DNA of 64,000 bases from positions 1,426,001 through 1,490,000 of the forward strand of contig NZ_CP115841.1 in NCBI RefSeq assembly GCF_013318015.2. The letters are read 5' to 3'. Below the pieces are notes generated by a model. That model saw nothing but the letters and a program-made list of their open reading frames with translations. It ran no database searches and was not told the origin of the DNA. Position numbers and translations under genes: made by a program. Source of the stretch: Agrobacterium tumefaciens. GTDB taxonomy: Bacteria; Pseudomonadota; Alphaproteobacteria; Rhizobiales; Rhizobiaceae. Position 1 is the stretch's first letter. Each line of letters begins with the position of its first letter. Positions 36,801-47,309 of the stretch are shown here, piece by piece.

Positions 36801-37268
36801 ATGACAGAACTGACGATTGGCAGCCCTGCCCCGGATTTTACTTTGCCCCGCAACGGTGAAGGAACGGTGACATTGTCCGGCCTGCGAGGCAAGGCGGTCG
36901 TTCTCTATTTCTACCCGAAGGACGACACATCCGGCTGCACCGCCGAAGCGATAGATTTCAGTGCCCTTGGCGCGGAATTCGAGGCCGCCAATACTGTCGT
37001 CATCGGCATTTCCCCTGATAGCGTCAAAAGCCACGACAAGTTTGCTGCAAAACACAAGCTTTCGGTGATGCTGGCCGCCGACGAGGAACGGAAGGCTCTT
37101 GAGGCCTACGGCGTCTGGAAGGAAAAAAGCATGTATGGCAAAAAATACATGGGTGTCGAACGCACCACCGTCCTCGTAGCACCTGACGGTACGGTCGCGG
37201 AAATCTGGAACAAGGTGAAGGTTCCGGGCCACGCACAGGCCGTTCTCGACGCCGCACGGAAGCTCTGA
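36801..37268 (+). CDS. bcp: Thiol peroxidase of the Bcp family (peroxiredoxin)
   Basis: A 155-residue peroxiredoxin reducing hydroperoxides with thiols. The peroxidatic cysteine is C46 in PKDDTSGCTAEAIDF; the family more often has TPGCT. The second cysteine found four residues later in E. coli Bcp is replaced by D, and no other cysteine is present, so this is a one-Cys form. An ATG two codons upstream (36795) is an alternative start. The DUF455 gene follows 14 bases after the stop. Confidence 0.92.
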   Translation: MTELTIGSPAPDFTLPRNGEGTVTLSGLRGKAVVLYFYPKDDTSGCTAEAIDFSALGAEFEAANTVVIGISPDSVKSHDKFAAKHKLSVMLAADEERKALEAYGVWKEKSMYGKKYMGVERTTVLVAPDGTVAEIWNKVKVPGHAQAVLDAARKL

Positions 37269-37282
37269 GAAACGCCCCTGTC

Positions 37283-38113
37283 GTGACGCCCACCTTCAGG
37301 ATCATCTCGCTGCGCGGCGGCGCCACCGAGGCGATTGCCTGCGCCGATCTCGACAGAAAAACCGCACTGGCGCAGGAAACGGCGACACGATGGTTCGAGC
37401 GCCGCCTGTCGCTGCGCTCCCCCCTAGATCCACCCCTGCCCGAACGTCCGGGCAGGCCGGATAAACCGGAACTCGTTCCGCCGACCGCCGTGGAGCGCCG
37501 CTCCCTCCACAGCGTCAAGGGTCGCATAGCGCTGCTGCACGCCATCGCCCACATCGAGCTGAACGCCGTTGACCTCGCGCTCGACATCGTCGCCCGTTAT
37601 GCCAGCGAGCCGGTGCCGCATTCCTTTTTCAACGGCTGGATGCAGGTTGCCTTCGAGGAGGCGAAACATTTCCGGCTGGTGCGGGAAAGGCTGCGAAACC
37701 TCGGCGCGGATTACGGCGATCTGCCCGCCCATGACGGGCTCTGGCAGGCGGCGAATTCAACCCGCAACGACCTCACCGCGCGGCTCGCAGTCGTGCCGCT
37801 CATCCTCGAGGCGCGCGGACTGGACGTGACGCCCTCCCTGCAGGCGAAGATGCGCGAAACCGGAGACCTTGAAAGCGCCGCCGTTCTCGATGTCATCTAC
37901 AATGACGAAAAGGGCCATGTCGCCATCGGCGCCAAATGGTTTCGCTTCCTGTGCGCCCGCGAAAAGAAGGACCCGGCAGCAACCTTCAGGCAACTGGTAC
38001 GTGCCAATTTCCGGGGACCGCTGAAACCGCCCTTCAACGACCTCGCCCGCGCCGAAGCCGGGTTGACGCCATCCTTTTACCGCTCCCTCACCGCTGTGAG
38101 CAACAGCAGCTGA
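37283..38113 (+). CDS. DUF455 ferritin-like protein
   Basis: A 276-residue protein starting at GTG with MTPTFRIISL. The diiron, ferritin-like ligands appear as AHIELNAVDLALDIVARYAS near residues 92-111 and EEAKHFRLVRERL near 128, then EKGHVAIGAKWF near 211. The family resembles MiaE tRNA hydroxylase and other rubrerythrin-like oxygenases; precise function unknown. It is coupled to bcp by a 14-base gap. A role in peroxide or oxygen chemistry near a peroxidase is suggestive only. Confidence 0.85.
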   Translation: MTPTFRIISLRGGATEAIACADLDRKTALAQETATRWFERRLSLRSPLDPPLPERPGRPDKPELVPPTAVERRSLHSVKGRIALLHAIAHIELNAVDLALDIVARYASEPVPHSFFNGWMQVAFEEAKHFRLVRERLRNLGADYGDLPAHDGLWQAANSTRNDLTARLAVVPLILEARGLDVTPSLQAKMRETGDLESAAVLDVIYNDEKGHVAIGAKWFRFLCAREKKDPAATFRQLVRANFRGPLKPPFNDLARAEAGLTPSFYRSLTAVSNSS

Positions 38114-38202
38114 CGCCCGCAGCCCGGCGCATGGTGCAAAACTTCGTTAACCTTAACGAAGTATGATTTCCTGTGAGAAATCGGCCAGTCCGGAGAGAGA
38201 TT

Positions 38203-39519
38203 TTGACTGATACAGCGGAAAACCGGGTATTCGGCAAAAAGCGGCAGCAGCACGTTCTGGTGCTGGCAAGTGGTGACAAGGTCCGGCACATGACGATCCG
38301 GCCTTGGATGACGGCGCTTGCCGGCTGCACGATCGGCCTTTTCTCGCTCGGTTATCTGGGCGCCACCGGCTATCTCATCCTGCGTGACGACCTGATCGGC
38401 GCGACCATGGCGCGCCAGACCCGCATGCAGCACGATTACGAAGACCGTATCGCCGCGCTGAGGGCGCAGGTGGACCGCGTTACCTCAAGACAATTGCTCG
38501 ACCAGCAGGTGGTTGAAAAGAAAGTGGAAAAACTGCTGCAACAGCAGGCGGCACTCACGTCCAGACACGGGCGCATGAGCGAATTGCTGGAGCGCGCGGA
38601 AAATTCCGGCATCGCCGCCTCCACGGCCACGGCCCCCATTCCAACCGCGCCCTCCTCGCTCTCGAACGCGATGGCACCCGAAAAACGCGCCGATCTGACA
38701 GGTGGCCTCTCAGCCATAGAAAATCTGATGGCGCCCCGCCCATCGCAGCCGGAAAAGGCAGCCGGAACCGACAAGCGGGCATCCTATGTGCCCGAAAATG
38801 GCGAAACGCCTTCCGACCGCGCCGACCGCGTGTTTTCCAAGGTCACGCTGTCGTTGAAGGATATCGAACGCCAGCAGATATCACGGATCGCCAGACTGAC
38901 CAGCGACGCCGAGGACAAGGCAAGCGCGATGCAGGATATCATCCGGCAGGCGGGTCTGAAAATCGACGAAAGTGGCACGGACGGTGTCGGCGGCCCCTAT
39001 GCGGATCCGCAGGGGAATGAAACCGATCCCTTCAATATGTCTCTGACCAATCTAGACAATGCGCTCAACCGGCTGGATATCGTCAAGGAAACCGCAACCG
39101 CCCTGCCCTTTGGCAATCCGGCCCCCGGCAGGGCGATCACCAGCCGATTCGGAAACCGGCTCGACCCTTTCCTCGGACGGCCTGCCTTACATACGGGCAT
39201 CGATTTTCGCGCCGAAACAGGCGCCGACGTCAAGGCGACGGGCGCTGGAAAGGTGACGGTTGCGGAAAATTCCGGCGGCTACGGCAATATGGTCGAGATC
39301 GATCACGGCCAAGGCGTATCGACGCGATTCGGCCATCTCTCCACCATTCTGGTCAAAGCCGGCGACAAGGTGGAGGCCGGCGACATCGTTGGCCGTGCTG
39401 GCAGCACCGGCCGCTCCACCGGTCCGCACGTACATTACGAGGTCCGCCGCAACGACACGCCTGTTGATCCGATGCGGTTTCTGGTCGCCGGGGCCGAGCT
39501 TAAAACCTATCTCAAATAG
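38203..39519 (+). CDS. M23-family peptidase (LytM/murein endopeptidase type)
   Basis: A 438-residue cell-wall hydrolase. A membrane helix at about residues 36-58 (MTALAGCTIGLFSLGYLGAT) is followed by a long coiled-coil region with RLQ-type heptads (residues about 65-130) and an Ala/Pro/Ser linker. The zinc-peptidase domain near the C-terminus has HTGIDFRAETGADVKATGAG and GYGNMVEIDHG and ends with STGRSTGPHVHYEV, all metal ligands present. TTG at 38203 is my start because GGAGAGAG lies 3-4 bases upstream; GTG at 38173 is an alternative. Confidence 0.9.
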   Translation: MTDTAENRVFGKKRQQHVLVLASGDKVRHMTIRPWMTALAGCTIGLFSLGYLGATGYLILRDDLIGATMARQTRMQHDYEDRIAALRAQVDRVTSRQLLDQQVVEKKVEKLLQQQAALTSRHGRMSELLERAENSGIAASTATAPIPTAPSSLSNAMAPEKRADLTGGLSAIENLMAPRPSQPEKAAGTDKRASYVPENGETPSDRADRVFSKVTLSLKDIERQQISRIARLTSDAEDKASAMQDIIRQAGLKIDESGTDGVGGPYADPQGNETDPFNMSLTNLDNALNRLDIVKETATALPFGNPAPGRAITSRFGNRLDPFLGRPALHTGIDFRAETGADVKATGAGKVTVAENSGGYGNMVEIDHGQGVSTRFGHLSTILVKAGDKVEAGDIVGRAGSTGRSTGPHVHYEVRRNDTPVDPMRFLVAGAELKTYLK

Positions 39520-39738
39520 CAGTCCGATTTTAACGCTTTTTTCGCCCTTTTTGCGATAAATCGCCCGAAACCTCGTCCAAGGCTCAAAAGCCTCGCCAAC
39601 GTCTCGCCGTTTCGCGCGCATTTCCGGTTGTTTCCTTGACTTTCTGGCAATTTGGGCATATCCCCGCGCCAAGTCTTTGCAAGTGTCGCAGCGGCACGCA
39701 GGTATTCTTACCGAACCAGAACGGAAAAAGTTCTTCCT

Positions 39739-41253
39739 TTGACAACATTCTCTGATCTTGGCCTGAGCCAAAAAGTTCTTTCCGCTATTGCAGATGCCGG
39801 CTACACGACGCCGACACCCATTCAGGCTGGCGCAATTCCGCCCGCTCTTGAAAAGCGTGATATCTGCGGTATCGCACAGACCGGCACGGGGAAAACCGCA
39901 TCCTTCGTTCTGCCGATGCTCACACTGCTGGAAAAAGGCCGCGCACGCGCAAGAATGCCGCGCACGCTGATCCTCGAGCCGACCCGCGAACTGGCGGCAC
40001 AGGTAGCCGAAAACTTCGAGAAATACGGCAAGAATCACAAGCTGAACGTCGCCCTTCTGATTGGTGGCGTTTCTTTTGAAGATCAGGACCGCAAGCTTGA
40101 GCGTGGCGCCGATGTTCTCATCTGCACGCCCGGCCGCCTTCTCGACCATTGCGAGCGTGGCAAGCTCCTGATGACCGGCGTTGAAATCCTCGTAATCGAT
40201 GAAGCCGATCGCATGCTGGATATGGGCTTCATTCCCGATATCGAACGCATCGCCAAGATGATTCCCTTTACCCGGCAAACCCTGTTCTTCTCGGCCACCA
40301 TGCCGCCGGAAATTCAGAAGCTTGCCGACAGGTTCCTGCAGAACCCGACCCGTATCGAGGTTGCCAAGCCCTCCTCCACGGCTAAGACCGTTACCCAGCG
40401 CATCGTCGCTTCGCACAACAAGGACTATGAGAAACGCGCTGTCCTGCGCGATCTCGTCCGTGCCGAAGAAGCCGAACTCAAGAACGCGATCATTTTCTGC
40501 AATCGCAAAAAGGACGTTGCCGACCTCTTCCGTTCGCTGGATCGTCACGGCTTTTCCGTTGGCGCGCTGCATGGCGACATGGACCAGCGTTCGCGCACGA
40601 CCATGCTGCAGAACTTCCGGGACGGTCAGCTGACGCTGCTGGTCGCTTCCGACGTTGCAGCCCGCGGTCTTGATATTCCCGATGTCAGCCACGTCTTCAA
40701 CTTCGACGTTCCCATTCATGCCGAAGACTATGTCCACCGCATTGGCCGTACCGGTCGTGCTGGCCGTTCGGGCAAGGCCTTCACCCTCGTCACCAAGAGC
40801 GATGCGAAATATCTCGACGCGATCGAAAAGCTGATCACCGAGAAGGTCGAATGGCTGAACGGTGACCTGTCCTCCCTCCCCGCGCCCATGGAAAGCTTTG
40901 AAAGCAATACCGGCCGCCGGGGCACCAAGGAACGTGGCGGCAGAGGCCGCGACAGAAACCGTCGCGATGCACCTGCATCGCCGGTCGAAAACATCAATCA
41001 GGGTGCACAATCCACCACTGTGGATACGGACATCGCGGCTCACGGAGAAGACAAGGTGAAGGCAGAACGCAGACCGGAAAAGACCCCGCGCAATTCCGAG
41101 CGCAACAGCCGCAACCTGAACCCGCTGCACGCCAATGACGACAACCGCGACCGTCGCCGCCATTACCGTGACCATGACGATGGTCCGACGCCTGTTGGTT
41201 TCGGCGATGACATTCCCGCTTTCATGCTGATCGTGGCCAACGCCAAGGGCTGA
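39739..41253 (+). CDS. DEAD-box RNA helicase
   Basis: A 504-residue RhlE/DeaD-like helicase. Motifs in order: Q-motif-like TPTPIQAGAIPPALE, AQTGTGKTASFVLP (I), PTRELAAQ (Ia), CTPGRLLD (Ib), VIDEADRML (II), SATMPPE (III), and C-terminal HGDMDQRSR, DVAARGLDIPDVSHVFNFD and HRIGRTGRAG (VI). The tail (residues about 405-504) is basic, Arg/Gly-rich, as in ribosome-assembly and cold-shock helicases. TTG at 39739 (MTTFSDLGLSQKVL) gives the family start; a start 29 codons earlier has no support. A 219-base leader precedes it. Confidence 0.9.
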   Translation: MTTFSDLGLSQKVLSAIADAGYTTPTPIQAGAIPPALEKRDICGIAQTGTGKTASFVLPMLTLLEKGRARARMPRTLILEPTRELAAQVAENFEKYGKNHKLNVALLIGGVSFEDQDRKLERGADVLICTPGRLLDHCERGKLLMTGVEILVIDEADRMLDMGFIPDIERIAKMIPFTRQTLFFSATMPPEIQKLADRFLQNPTRIEVAKPSSTAKTVTQRIVASHNKDYEKRAVLRDLVRAEEAELKNAIIFCNRKKDVADLFRSLDRHGFSVGALHGDMDQRSRTTMLQNFRDGQLTLLVASDVAARGLDIPDVSHVFNFDVPIHAEDYVHRIGRTGRAGRSGKAFTLVTKSDAKYLDAIEKLITEKVEWLNGDLSSLPAPMESFESNTGRRGTKERGGRGRDRNRRDAPASPVENINQGAQSTTVDTDIAAHGEDKVKAERRPEKTPRNSERNSRNLNPLHANDDNRDRRRHYRDHDDGPTPVGFGDDIPAFMLIVANAKG

Positions 41254-41285
41254 GCCCCGACGGCCTGACGCAGGAAACAATACGC

Positions 41286-41705
41286 ATGACACCGACGATC
41301 AAGCCAGGACAAGATTTTCCAGGCGTCGGCGTTGGGCTTGCCATATTGCGTGATGGCCGCCTGCTTTTATGCCGGCGCTTGAAAGCGCCGGAAGCCGGAT
41401 ACTGGAATATTCCGGGCGGCAAAGTCGATCACCTTGAATCATCCCTCGCCGCAGCACGGCGAGAAGCTGAAGAAGAGACCGGGCTGACAATCGGCAAGGT
41501 CGAATTTCTCTGTCATAGCGAATATATCAATGTCGCAGACCGGCACCATTGGGTCTCGCTGATCTTCGTCACCCACGACACGCAGGGTGAGCCGGTACTG
41601 ACAGAACCGGACAAGCTTTCCGATATCGGCTGGTTCGACCCCGATAACCTTCCCGAACCCATCTCTGCCTTTGCAAAAGACGCGCTGGCTGCTCTGACGA
41701 AATAA
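41286..41705 (+). CDS. NUDIX hydrolase
   Basis: A 139-residue nucleotide pyrophosphohydrolase. The Nudix box is complete: GGKVDHLESSLAAARREAEEETGL gives G-x5-E-x7-REUxEExGU, at about residues 46-69 (written here as GGKVDHLE and RREAEEETGL). The substrate could be a nucleoside diphosphate derivative. It lies 32 bases after the helicase gene and may be co-transcribed. Confidence 0.86.
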   Translation: MTPTIKPGQDFPGVGVGLAILRDGRLLLCRRLKAPEAGYWNIPGGKVDHLESSLAAARREAEEETGLTIGKVEFLCHSEYINVADRHHWVSLIFVTHDTQGEPVLTEPDKLSDIGWFDPDNLPEPISAFAKDALAALTK

Positions 41706-42590
41706 AGCCGCATAGCGGACGGAAGCAGCATCAGCGCTGACCGGCGTGGGCTTTTCGCGGCTTTCAACGGCGCCTTGAGCTACACTAAAAACAGGCCTCG
41801 CCTGCGACAGACGCGACGCTCCTGCGCGATTTGCTTTCGGAAAACCCAATGCTGGAAGAATATCTTTTCGCGAAGCTTTTCGAATGCAATTTAAAATTGC
41901 TTAAATTAGCATCACATAAAAAACCGCCTCGGTTGCCCGAAGCGGTTTATACGTAATAAAAATAATAGAATATAGAATGTAATATAGTTTGGCAGTGCTT
42001 AAGTTCGGAACACTTCCGAGGCTTTTTACAGCCAATTTCAGTCGTCCCCTGAAACACCTATATCTAATCTAACCATTTACTTTTCGTCAAGCAGATCTTC
42101 TCGCAAATGCGAAAAAAACATGGCAAAGCACAAATAACGCGCAGAGAAATATGTATATTCTCTTTTTAAATCAATAAATTAGATAAGTGGAAATAAAATG
42201 TGCATTTTATTGTGGTGCACTATAAAAGGCAAAATCGCAAACCCGCCCTTATAAAACTGTGCTTATACGCACTGCATGTTACAGTTTTATAAAGTAAAAA
42301 TGCTCTAAACCATGACGAGCAGTACTTCCGCTCTTATGAAATTACAGAGTGAATTGCCGACCTTAAAAAAGATGAATCTCGGCAAAAAACAATCGCGCGC
42401 GATCACATTGAATATATACAACCATAACGCGTCATTGCAGGCTGTTGTTTCAAATTGGATGAGTTGCGATCAAAACGGCCGTGCAGTGAACGATGATGTG
42501 CGATTATGATGGGTATCAGCGATTTTTCCTTTGGAAAACCAGTTGTTGCCGATAAACATCAAACCGGGACAACAGGATTTCGCGCACGTC
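41706..42590. other. AT-rich intergenic region with several inverted repeats and no confident gene
   Basis: From about 41850 to 42530 the base composition drops well below the neighbours. It contains: a hairpin at 41921-41948 (AAACCGC/GCGGTTT, T6 on minus side), TCGGAA-CAC-TTCCGA with TTTTT on the plus side near 42008-42030, and TTATAAAACTGT (42249-42260) facing ACAGTTTTATAA (42281-42292). A 65-residue frame (42312-42509) has no ribosome binding site and no recognisable family. A small RNA, a mobile remnant, or transferred DNA are all possible. Confidence 0.4.
41921..41948 (-). terminator. Terminator-like hairpin, minus orientation
   Basis: AAACCGC (41921-41927) pairs with GCGGTTT (41942-41948), with inner pairs TCGG/CCGA. 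On the minus strand the right arm is followed by TTTTTT, so a transcript running leftward from the AT-rich region would end here. No gene is known to drive it. Confidence 0.4.
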
Positions 42591-43670
42591 ATGCTTTCAC
42601 TTCGCCTGCTAACGATCATCGCCGGTTTTGCCTTTGCGGGCTCAGCATGCGCGGCGTCGATCGGCATCGTTGCCCCACAGAACGGCCCATACGAACTGCT
42701 GGGGCAACAGGTCAGGCAGGGCGCGAAGGCCGCAGCCGCCAAGCTCGGGCTAGATGTCGTCGAAATCCATGAAAGCTGCGAAGACGGCAGCGGCGGCGCG
42801 ATTGCCGATGGTCTCGTGGCCGCGAAGGTCAGCGCGGCAATCGGTTTTTTGTGCACGGAAACACTTCAGGGCGTTCTGCCGCCTCTGAAGTCAGCCGCCA
42901 TTCCAGCAATCACGCTTTCCAGCCGTGCCCCGATCCTGATGGAAGACGCTCTGAAATATAGCTGGCCGCTTTTCCGCCTAGCGCCATCGGACAAGGCCGA
43001 ATCGGACCGGGCTGCAGAAATCATCCTGCGCGACTGGAAGGGACATTCCATTGGGCTCGTGGATGATGGCACGATCTTCAGTCGCGATCTGGTAGATCGC
43101 ATCCGTTCGGCGCTGGAGGAGAACGGGCTGAAACCGACACTCACCGATACGCTGCGCCCGGCACAGGAGCAACAGGTGGCGCTTGTGCGCCGGCTGGGGC
43201 GCACCGGCATCACCCATGTGTTCATCGGCGCGGAACGCAACGACGTCGCGATTGTCGCCAGAGACGCCGGCTCCGAAAACATTCCGCTCACCATCATGAG
43301 CGGCGACGCCATGAATGCGGCAAACAACCCCGTGCCACTTGCAGCAAATGTGCTAGCGGTCACGCGCCCGGCCTATGACACATTACCTTCGGCACAGGCC
43401 GTCGCCGGCGAATTGCGTGCCGCCAATATCGAGCCGGAAGGTTACGTCCTGCCCTCCTATGCGGCTGCGGAACTGACTGCGGCGCTTGCCGAAGCAGCCC
43501 AATCCCAAGGGAAACCCGCACCGGAGATACTGGCGAACGGTACCATCTTCAAAACCGTGCTCGGCGATATCGCTTTCAACCCTTCGCATGAACTTGCAGA
43601 CAATCCCTATCGCCTGCAGCGCTGGAACAGCCAGCGTTTCGAACAGGCGGACAAGGCCGAAAGACAATAG
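42591..43670 (+). CDS. Periplasmic ABC-type ligand-binding protein (branched-chain amino acid-like)
   Basis: A 359-residue protein starting MLSLRLLTIIAGFAFAGSAC with a signal peptide cleaved near CAA-SIG. The fold is Peripla_BP_6 (Leu/Ile/Val binding type), with IGIVAPQNGPYELLGQQV near residue 22, SWPLFRLAPSD and GYVLPSYAAAELTAALAEAA. No permease or ATPase accompanies it, so it is an orphan binding protein, possibly a sensor or a partner of a distant importer. The start at 42591 is the one that exposes the signal peptide; longer readings and shorter SD are equally weak. Confidence 0.82.
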   Translation: MLSLRLLTIIAGFAFAGSACAASIGIVAPQNGPYELLGQQVRQGAKAAAAKLGLDVVEIHESCEDGSGGAIADGLVAAKVSAAIGFLCTETLQGVLPPLKSAAIPAITLSSRAPILMEDALKYSWPLFRLAPSDKAESDRAAEIILRDWKGHSIGLVDDGTIFSRDLVDRIRSALEENGLKPTLTDTLRPAQEQQVALVRRLGRTGITHVFIGAERNDVAIVARDAGSENIPLTIMSGDAMNAANNPVPLAANVLAVTRPAYDTLPSAQAVAGELRAANIEPEGYVLPSYAAAELTAALAEAAQSQGKPAPEILANGTIFKTVLGDIAFNPSHELADNPYRLQRWNSQRFEQADKAERQ

Positions 43671-43802
43671 GTGAAGCCGGTATCGCTGGAAATTCAGTAA
43701 GCCGCGGCTGAAAACCGGCGGCAACCGCGCGACAAGCCGTTTCAAACCCTGATACTTGATGCTAAAGGCAGCTTACGCAACGCGTCGAGAGGAGTTTGCC
43801 CC

Positions 43803-44480
43803 ATGTCCCTGCCCATCCGGATCGCACCGTCCATTCTGGCGTCCAATTTCGCCAAGCTGGGACAGGAAGTCGCCGATGTGACGGAAGCGGGCGCAGACTG
43901 GATCCACCTCGATGTCATGGACGGCCATTTCGTGCCAAACATCTCCTTCGGTCCTGACGTCATCAAGGCACTCCGCCCGCACAGCAATGCCTTTTTCGAC
44001 TGCCACCTGATGATTGCCCCCGTCGATCCCTACCTCGAAGCCTTCGCCAAGGCCGGCTGCGACGGCATTACCGTCCATGCGGAGGCAGGCCCGCATCTCC
44101 ATCGCTCACTCCAGACCATCCGCACGCTCGGCAGGAAGGCCGGCGTAACGCTCAACCCCGCCACGCCGCTTTCGGTCATCGAAAACGTGCTTGACGATGT
44201 CGATCTCGTGCTGATCATGAGCGTCAATCCCGGTTTCGGCGGACAGAAATTCATTCCGGCCATGCTCGACAAGATCCGTGCGGCAAAGGCCATGATCGGC
44301 GACCGGCCGATCGAACTTGAAGTGGACGGCGGCGTGACGGCGGAGACGGCCGGCGCCATCGTCGCAGCCGGTGCCAACGCACTGGTGGCCGGCTCGGCCG
44401 TCTTCAAGGGTGATGGCGTCGCAGACTATCGCAAGACGGTTTCGTTGTTGCGCTCGGTGTCGGAAGCCGCCCGGTCCTGA
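43803..44480 (+). CDS. rpe: Ribulose-phosphate 3-epimerase
   Basis: A 225-residue TIM-barrel enzyme that interconverts ribulose 5-phosphate and xylulose 5-phosphate in the pentose phosphate and Calvin pathways. Seen: [35 protein letters not shown] near residues 35-54 (metal-binding H and D), [19 protein letters not shown] near 139 and [13 protein letters not shown] near 173. All metal ligands are present. It lies 62 bases before a small membrane protein gene. Confidence 0.95.
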   Translation: MSLPIRIAPSILASNFAKLGQEVADVTEAGADWIHLDVMDGHFVPNISFGPDVIKALRPHSNAFFDCHLMIAPVDPYLEAFAKAGCDGITVHAEAGPHLHRSLQTIRTLGRKAGVTLNPATPLSVIENVLDDVDLVLIMSVNPGFGGQKFIPAMLDKIRAAKAMIGDRPIELEVDGGVTAETAGAIVAAGANALVAGSAVFKGDGVADYRKTVSLLRSVSEAARS

Positions 44481-44541
44481 CCCGCCGCAGCAGCCGGATA
44501 CACCGGAGACGGGACGGCAGGGCGTTTGGGTGGGGGCTTTG

Positions 44542-45078
44542 ATGAACAGCGACAGGCGGAATTTCCACGACGTCATCCCGGCAGCGCTGTTTTCGCTCCT
44601 CGCTCCACTTGTCTGGGCCACCATCTCGGCAGCCACCGCTACCCTCGGCCTCTATCTCCGCAACCGGCTGGAAACCGACCATGCCGCCGATATCGCCGTG
44701 CTGTTCTTCTTCGGCGGTCTCCTGGGCTGGCCGCTGGCCATGGTTGCCTTGCGCTTCCTGCCCGCATCCACCAGCCTGCCGCTGCGCTTTGCGGCAAGCT
44801 GCCTTGCCATCGCTTTTTTCACGATCGCGGTTGCGGCGGCATTTTTCGCGCTCCAGTACCGCATCTTTTATGCGCAATGGCACGCGCCGGCATTTTCCCG
44901 CATCTGGTTTTTCCAGCAATTTTTCACCTCGCTTGGCGCGATCTACCAGTTCTGCATTCTCGGCCTCGGCCTCTATTTTCCGTTTGCCGCCATTCCGCTT
45001 GCGCTGGCAGGCGCAATCCTTTGCCGCCGTGCGCACAGAGCGCCACGCGTCCGTTCGGACGTACACCGGACGCTCTAG
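44542..45078 (+). CDS. Unknown membrane protein, four helices
   Basis: A 178-residue hydrophobic protein starting MNSDRRNFHDVIPAALFSLL. Four helices are visible at about residues 10-38, 50-70, 78-103 and 128-155. I do not recognise the family. It has a short basic C-terminal tail (RRAHRAPRVRSD). The ATG at 44542 fits a poorly conserved GGGGG-rich upstream; longer frames overlap the rpe gene's end. It stands between rpe and purB on the same strand. Confidence 0.6.
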   Translation: MNSDRRNFHDVIPAALFSLLAPLVWATISAATATLGLYLRNRLETDHAADIAVLFFFGGLLGWPLAMVALRFLPASTSLPLRFAASCLAIAFFTIAVAAAFFALQYRIFYAQWHAPAFSRIWFFQQFFTSLGAIYQFCILGLGLYFPFAAIPLALAGAILCRRAHRAPRVRSDVHRTL

Positions 45079-45185
45079 CATTTTGAATGTACGCATCGAG
45101 CCGATGCGCAGGCTTGATAGATTGAGATTCGCGGAACACTTTGCTAAACGGGCAGCAAAATTCCTCCACAAAGAAAGTCATTGCC

Positions 45186-46493
<1,308 letters not shown>

Positions 46494-46512
46494 GGCGAGG
46501 CTCCCGAAGTTA

Positions 46513-46542
46513 ATGCCGTCGCGACCTTGATCGCGACGGCAT
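46513..46542. terminator. Perfect 12-base inverted repeat after purB
   Basis: ATGCCGTCGCGA-CCTTGA-TCGCGACGGCAT, a 12-base perfect stem with a six-base loop. No T-run. Between purB and the hydrolase gene; it may slow or stop RNA polymerase or stabilise the purB message. Confidence 0.45.
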
Positions 46543-46562
46543 GAAACCACAGATAAGGGCCC

Positions 46563-47126
46563 ATGAAAGTTTCAGAAGCAGATATTCTCATCGTACCGGG
46601 TTACACCAATTCCGGTCCTGACCACTGGCAGACCCGCTGGGAGCGCAAGCTTTCGACAGCGCGCCGCGTCGAGCAGGCTGAATGGTCAAAACCGGTGAAG
46701 GAAGACTGGATCGCGCGGCTGGTGGAAGAGGTTAACGCCTCGACCAAGCCCGTTGTCATCGTCGCTCATTCGCTGGGTGTGCCGACCGTCATCCACGCCC
46801 TTCCGGAAATCGGCAAGAAGGTTGCAGGCGCGCTTCTGGTGGCGCCGCCGGATGTCGCCAATCCCGATATCAGGCCGAAACATCTGATGACCTTCGGTCC
46901 CTATCCGCGCGATCCATTGCCGTTTCCGGCAATCACAATTGCCAGCCGCAACGATCCCTTCGGATCCTACGAGCATGCCGACGATATTGCCGCCGCCTGG
47001 GGTGCGATGTTGGTGGATGCAGGCATGTCCGGCCATATCAACGCCGAGTCTGGCCATGGCCCCTGGCCCGAGGGTGGCATGGTATTTGCCCAGTTCCTGA
47101 GCCGCCTCAAGGTGAACGAGCCCTGA
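46563..47126 (+). CDS. RBBP9/YdeN-type alpha/beta hydrolase
   Basis: A 187-residue small serine hydrolase of DUF1234/RBBP9 family. Seen: VPGYTNSGPDHWQTRWE near residues 12-28, VIVAHSLGVPTVIHAL (S in A-H-S-L-G), then FPAITIASRNDPFGSYEHAD with the acid and INAESGHGPWPEG with the histidine. Substrate unknown. It sits between purB and purC but is not part of the pathway. Confidence 0.85.
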   Translation: MKVSEADILIVPGYTNSGPDHWQTRWERKLSTARRVEQAEWSKPVKEDWIARLVEEVNASTKPVVIVAHSLGVPTVIHALPEIGKKVAGALLVAPPDVANPDIRPKHLMTFGPYPRDPLPFPAITIASRNDPFGSYEHADDIAAAWGAMLVDAGMSGHINAESGHGPWPEGGMVFAQFLSRLKVNEP

Positions 47127-47309
47127 CCATCGCGGCCAGCCGCTGAAGCCGGTCGATTTTCGGCCGGGCAACATTCTTCCGCCCGACACAAGAATTGAAG
47201 GGAAGATATGCGAGCCGCATTGTAGAATGCACTCTTTTCCTTTATGGGACCGCTCAAAGACAGAAACGCAACGCCACCAGAATCGGCGTGAACCAAGAGA
47301 CCTGCCATT

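Noticed and set aside
39187..41292. A very long open frame on the minus strand opposite the M23 peptidase end and the DEAD-box helicase
   Set aside because: It is the mirror of a GC-rich gene with strong third-position bias; the helicase motifs are intact on the plus strand and the minus frame matches no family.
42312..42509. A 65-residue open frame in the AT-rich gap
   Set aside because: No ribosome binding site, no recognised domain, and it lies in DNA of unusual composition. Kept only as a note in the gap entry.
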